From: CAILZL01 sp050181835
Lineage (GTDB): Bacteria > Pseudomonadota > Gammaproteobacteria > Steroidobacterales > Steroidobacteraceae
NCBI GenBank assembly: GCA_050181835.1
Contig: JBFXCU010000015.1
Location: forward strand, 6,406 to 70,405
DNA length: 64,000 nt
Direction: 5' to 3'
Shown here: piece after piece, positions 62,022-64,000 of the stretch
Layout: each line of letters opens with the position of its first letter
Numbering within the stretch: the stretch's first letter is position 1
Program-made: the position numbers and the translations under genes
Notes under the pieces: model-generated
Databases searched by the model: none
What the model was told of the DNA's origin: nothing
The model's input: the letters and a program-made list of their open reading frames with translations, nothing else

Positions 62022-62797
62022 GCGGAACCGGCGATACATTACTGAGCTGCGCAGCGCTCGACATCGCCGTGCAGGAGCGCGTGCTGGTTGAACAACTCAG
62101 TTTGAATGTTGCTGCTGGCAGTATCACCGCCGTGCTGGGTCGCAATGGCACGGGCAAGTCACTGACATTGCATACGTTAGCCGGCTTACGCGCACATCAA
62201 ACCGGCGCTATCCACCTGCAGGCGCGTTCATTGTCTGACTATACACGCCGTGAAATTGCACAACGCCTCAGCTTCGTACCGCAAGATTTTGAAGAACCAT
62301 TTCCAGTCAGCGTACTTGACTGCGCAGTGAGCGGTCGCCATCCCCACATAGGCTTCTGGCAATGGGAGTCAGTACATGACTACGAGCTAGCGCGGGCAGC
62401 GCTGAACACAGTAGACCTTGCCGCGTTTACCCACCGCAATGTCGCAACGCTGTCAGGTGGCGAACGCCGTCGTCTTGCTATCGCAACCGCACTAACTCAA
62501 GACCCTGCCATCTTTATTCTGGATGAACCCACCAACCACCTTGACCCACAGCATCAGTTGCAGGTGTTAAATCTATTACGCCACAAAGCCAATGCGGGCA
62601 GTGCCGTCATTATGAGCCTGCATGAACCCAACCTTGCTGTGCGCTTTGCTGATCACGCCTTACTGTTATTTGGTGATGGTCGCTGGCTGCACGGCAAATG
62701 CACTGATATCGTCTCCGCAAGCAACCTCAGTCAACTGTACGACACTCCCATACAGGAACTTACCACCGCGCACGCTCGATACTTCATCAGCATCTGA
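62018..62797 (+). CDS. ABC transporter ATP-binding protein (BtuD/FepC-like)
   Basis: A 259-residue ATPase. Walker A is GRNGTGKSLTLHTLAG, the Q-loop LSFVPQDFEEPFPV, the signature LSGGERRRLAIATALTQ and Walker B with D-loop FILDEPTNHLD, then the switch His in MSLHEP. The subfamily (Q-loop and signature wording) is that of cobalamin/siderophore importers. The likely permease partner, at 23904, is far away; a binding protein was not seen in this window. The start is coupled to the upstream metallopeptidase-like gene. Confidence 0.87.
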   Translation: MSGTGDTLLSCAALDIAVQERVLVEQLSLNVAAGSITAVLGRNGTGKSLTLHTLAGLRAHQTGAIHLQARSLSDYTRREIAQRLSFVPQDFEEPFPVSVLDCAVSGRHPHIGFWQWESVHDYELARAALNTVDLAAFTHRNVATLSGGERRRLAIATALTQDPAIFILDEPTNHLDPQHQLQVLNLLRHKANAGSAVIMSLHEPNLAVRFADHALLLFGDGRWLHGKCTDIVSASNLSQLYDTPIQELTTAHARYFISI

Positions 62798-62823
62798 GCT
62801 AGAAAACTGAGGTTTACCTGCCG

Positions 62824-63960
62824 CTACGCGTTCACGACGATCAACCTGCCTTCACGCATACGCACGCACTGCATGTCGATACCCAACTCTTCCTGATAGC
62901 GACGGATTACCCGCGCTTCTATTTCAGTAACCAACGACACGGCCAAGCCTTTGGCACCAGCGCGGCCAGTCCGACCCACTCGATGTAAGTAAGCTTTGCT
63001 CAAGGTTGGTACGTCAAAATTAAACACATGCGTCACGCCTTTAATATCAAGACCGCGCGCGGCAATGTCAGACGCAATCAGCACCCGAATCGCGGTGTTG
63101 CGAAAACCATCCATCGCTCGCTTGCGATCCTCTTTATCGAGAGCCGCATTCAGATCGGCTGCGGGGATGTGATGGTGCGCCAACTTGCTCGCAATTTTTT
63201 CCGCAATGTCATTGCGATGTACAAATACGATGGCGCGCTCTGGCTCAAGCGCATGCAGCACTTTACGCAGCTCATCAGGCTTGTCACGTTCTTCGCAAAC
63301 AAGATAAATATGCTCAATATTCGGGTTAACCGGAGCCGCACTAACCTGCAGCATTACTATATCCGGCGCCAGCTCTTTGATGACGGCAGTGCTATGCGAC
63401 TCCACAGTCGCCGAGGCAAACACTAACTGTCGATTGCGTGGCGCCGCATTAATAATGGCACGAATCGCCAGCATGCTTTCATCGCTAAGCAACCGATCAG
63501 CTTCATCAACGACAATACTGCGGACATGTTGCATCTTCAGCTTACCCTTGCTGATCAATTCCCCCATGCGACCCGGCGAACCCACCACCAAGTGGGGCTT
63601 CTTTTTCAACTTATCTATCTGACGATCCGTTGCCGTGCCGCCAATCAACAATAGCGTGCGAACGGGCCACCCTGCATCGCGGGCAAGATCACAACATAGA
63701 CGTTGAATCTGGATAGCCAGCTCATGAGTCGGCGCAATAATCACCGCTTGCGTTGCAGCCAACGCCGCATCAAGTCGAGCAAATATCGGCAATAAATAAG
63801 CCAGCGTCTTACCCGTCCCCGTCTCGGCATGCAGGTAGGCATCCTTTCCTGCCAACAACACTGGGAGCGCAGTAGCCTGAATGGGTGTGGGCGCGGTAAT
63901 CTGTTGCTTGTCGAGTGCTGCGATGAGCTCGGATTGCAGTTGCAGGTTAATAAAGGTCAT
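62824..63960 (-). CDS. DEAD-box ATP-dependent RNA helicase
   Basis: A 378-residue helicase with just the two RecA-like domains. Motifs: Q-motif TAPTPIQATALPVL, I AETGTGKT, Ia IIAPTHELAIQIQ, GG region, II VVDEADRLL, III FASATVES, IV ERAIVFVHRND, V SDIAARGLDIKGV and VI HRVGRTGRAG. It lacks the long C-terminal tail of RhlE or DeaD, resembling short DEAD-box proteins of gammaproteobacteria. Which RNA it acts on is unknown. Confidence 0.92.
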   Translation of the reverse strand: MTFINLQLQSELIAALDKQQITAPTPIQATALPVLLAGKDAYLHAETGTGKTLAYLLPIFARLDAALAATQAVIIAPTHELAIQIQRLCCDLARDAGWPVRTLLLIGGTATDRQIDKLKKKPHLVVGSPGRMGELISKGKLKMQHVRSIVVDEADRLLSDESMLAIRAIINAAPRNRQLVFASATVESHSTAVIKELAPDIVMLQVSAAPVNPNIEHIYLVCEERDKPDELRKVLHALEPERAIVFVHRNDIAEKIASKLAHHHIPAADLNAALDKEDRKRAMDGFRNTAIRVLIASDIAARGLDIKGVTHVFNFDVPTLSKAYLHRVGRTGRAGAKGLAVSLVTEIEARVIRRYQEELGIDMQCVRMREGRLIVVNA

Positions 63961-64000
63961 ATCAGTGTAGAGCTGTAGCCAGACATATTAAGACTCGGTA

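Overview
The window is a 64 kb chromosomal segment of a proteobacterium, most likely a gammaproteobacterium. This is inferred from gene content and order only: comM-ubiK-glnK-amtB, an AlgZ/AlgR-like pair beside hemC-hemD-hemX-hemY, erpA, rppH, hemJ, a fused chorismate mutase/prephenate dehydrogenase, the C5-pathway gene hemL, and metK followed by an SAH riboswitch and ahcY. Most of the window is core metabolism. No phage genes and no intact transposase were recognised.

Layout. 1-1205: the N-terminal part of an ECF sigma factor running off the left edge, a gene-free stretch and tRNA-Arg(CCG). 1357-6060: cytochrome c5, comM, ubiK, then a nitrogen-control pair glnK-amtB behind a good sigma-54 promoter. 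6190-16803: a DUF4124 protein, a beta-hydroxyacid dehydrogenase, a LytS/LytTR two-component pair, the yqjDEK envelope genes, a PerM-type transporter, hemCDXY and an SDR enzyme. 17125-27844: TonB receptor, ppx, erpA, bactofilin, hemJ, rppH, a BtuC-like permease, a diguanylate cyclase, tyrA and pdxH.

27951-32864: a compact type II-C CRISPR-Cas locus between pdxH and mgtE. It holds a minus-strand tracrRNA, cas9, cas1 and cas2 on the plus strand, a strong hairpin terminator and a minimal array of two 36-bp repeats and one 30-bp spacer. cas9 is broken into three reading frames by two opposite one-base shifts, yet all RuvC and HNH catalytic motifs remain. The tracrRNA appears to start at the cas9 start codon and run away from it, so it is antisense to the cas9 leader. 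This locus is the most interesting part of the window.

32948-51108: mgtE, a patatin-like lipase, an exported peroxiredoxin, a glycolysis/pentose block (pyk, pgk, gap, tkt), a DUF374 acyltransferase, a frameshifted DUF6492 gene, the SAM cycle (metK, SAH riboswitch, ahcY), cpdA, a TraB/GumN protein, crcB, rubredoxin and hemL. 51136-60390: a surface-polysaccharide region with a GT-C-like membrane protein, three family-2 glycosyltransferases, a Wzi-like outer-membrane protein, a GT-B glycosyltransferase and a methyltransferase. It carries clear scars of gene duplication and decay. 60430-63960: a HAD phosphatase, a predicted metallopeptidase coupled to a BtuD-like ATPase, and a DEAD-box helicase.

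The intergenic regions also carry several unexplained structured repeats: inverted arrays of 7-bp units, paired palindromes and twin hairpins.
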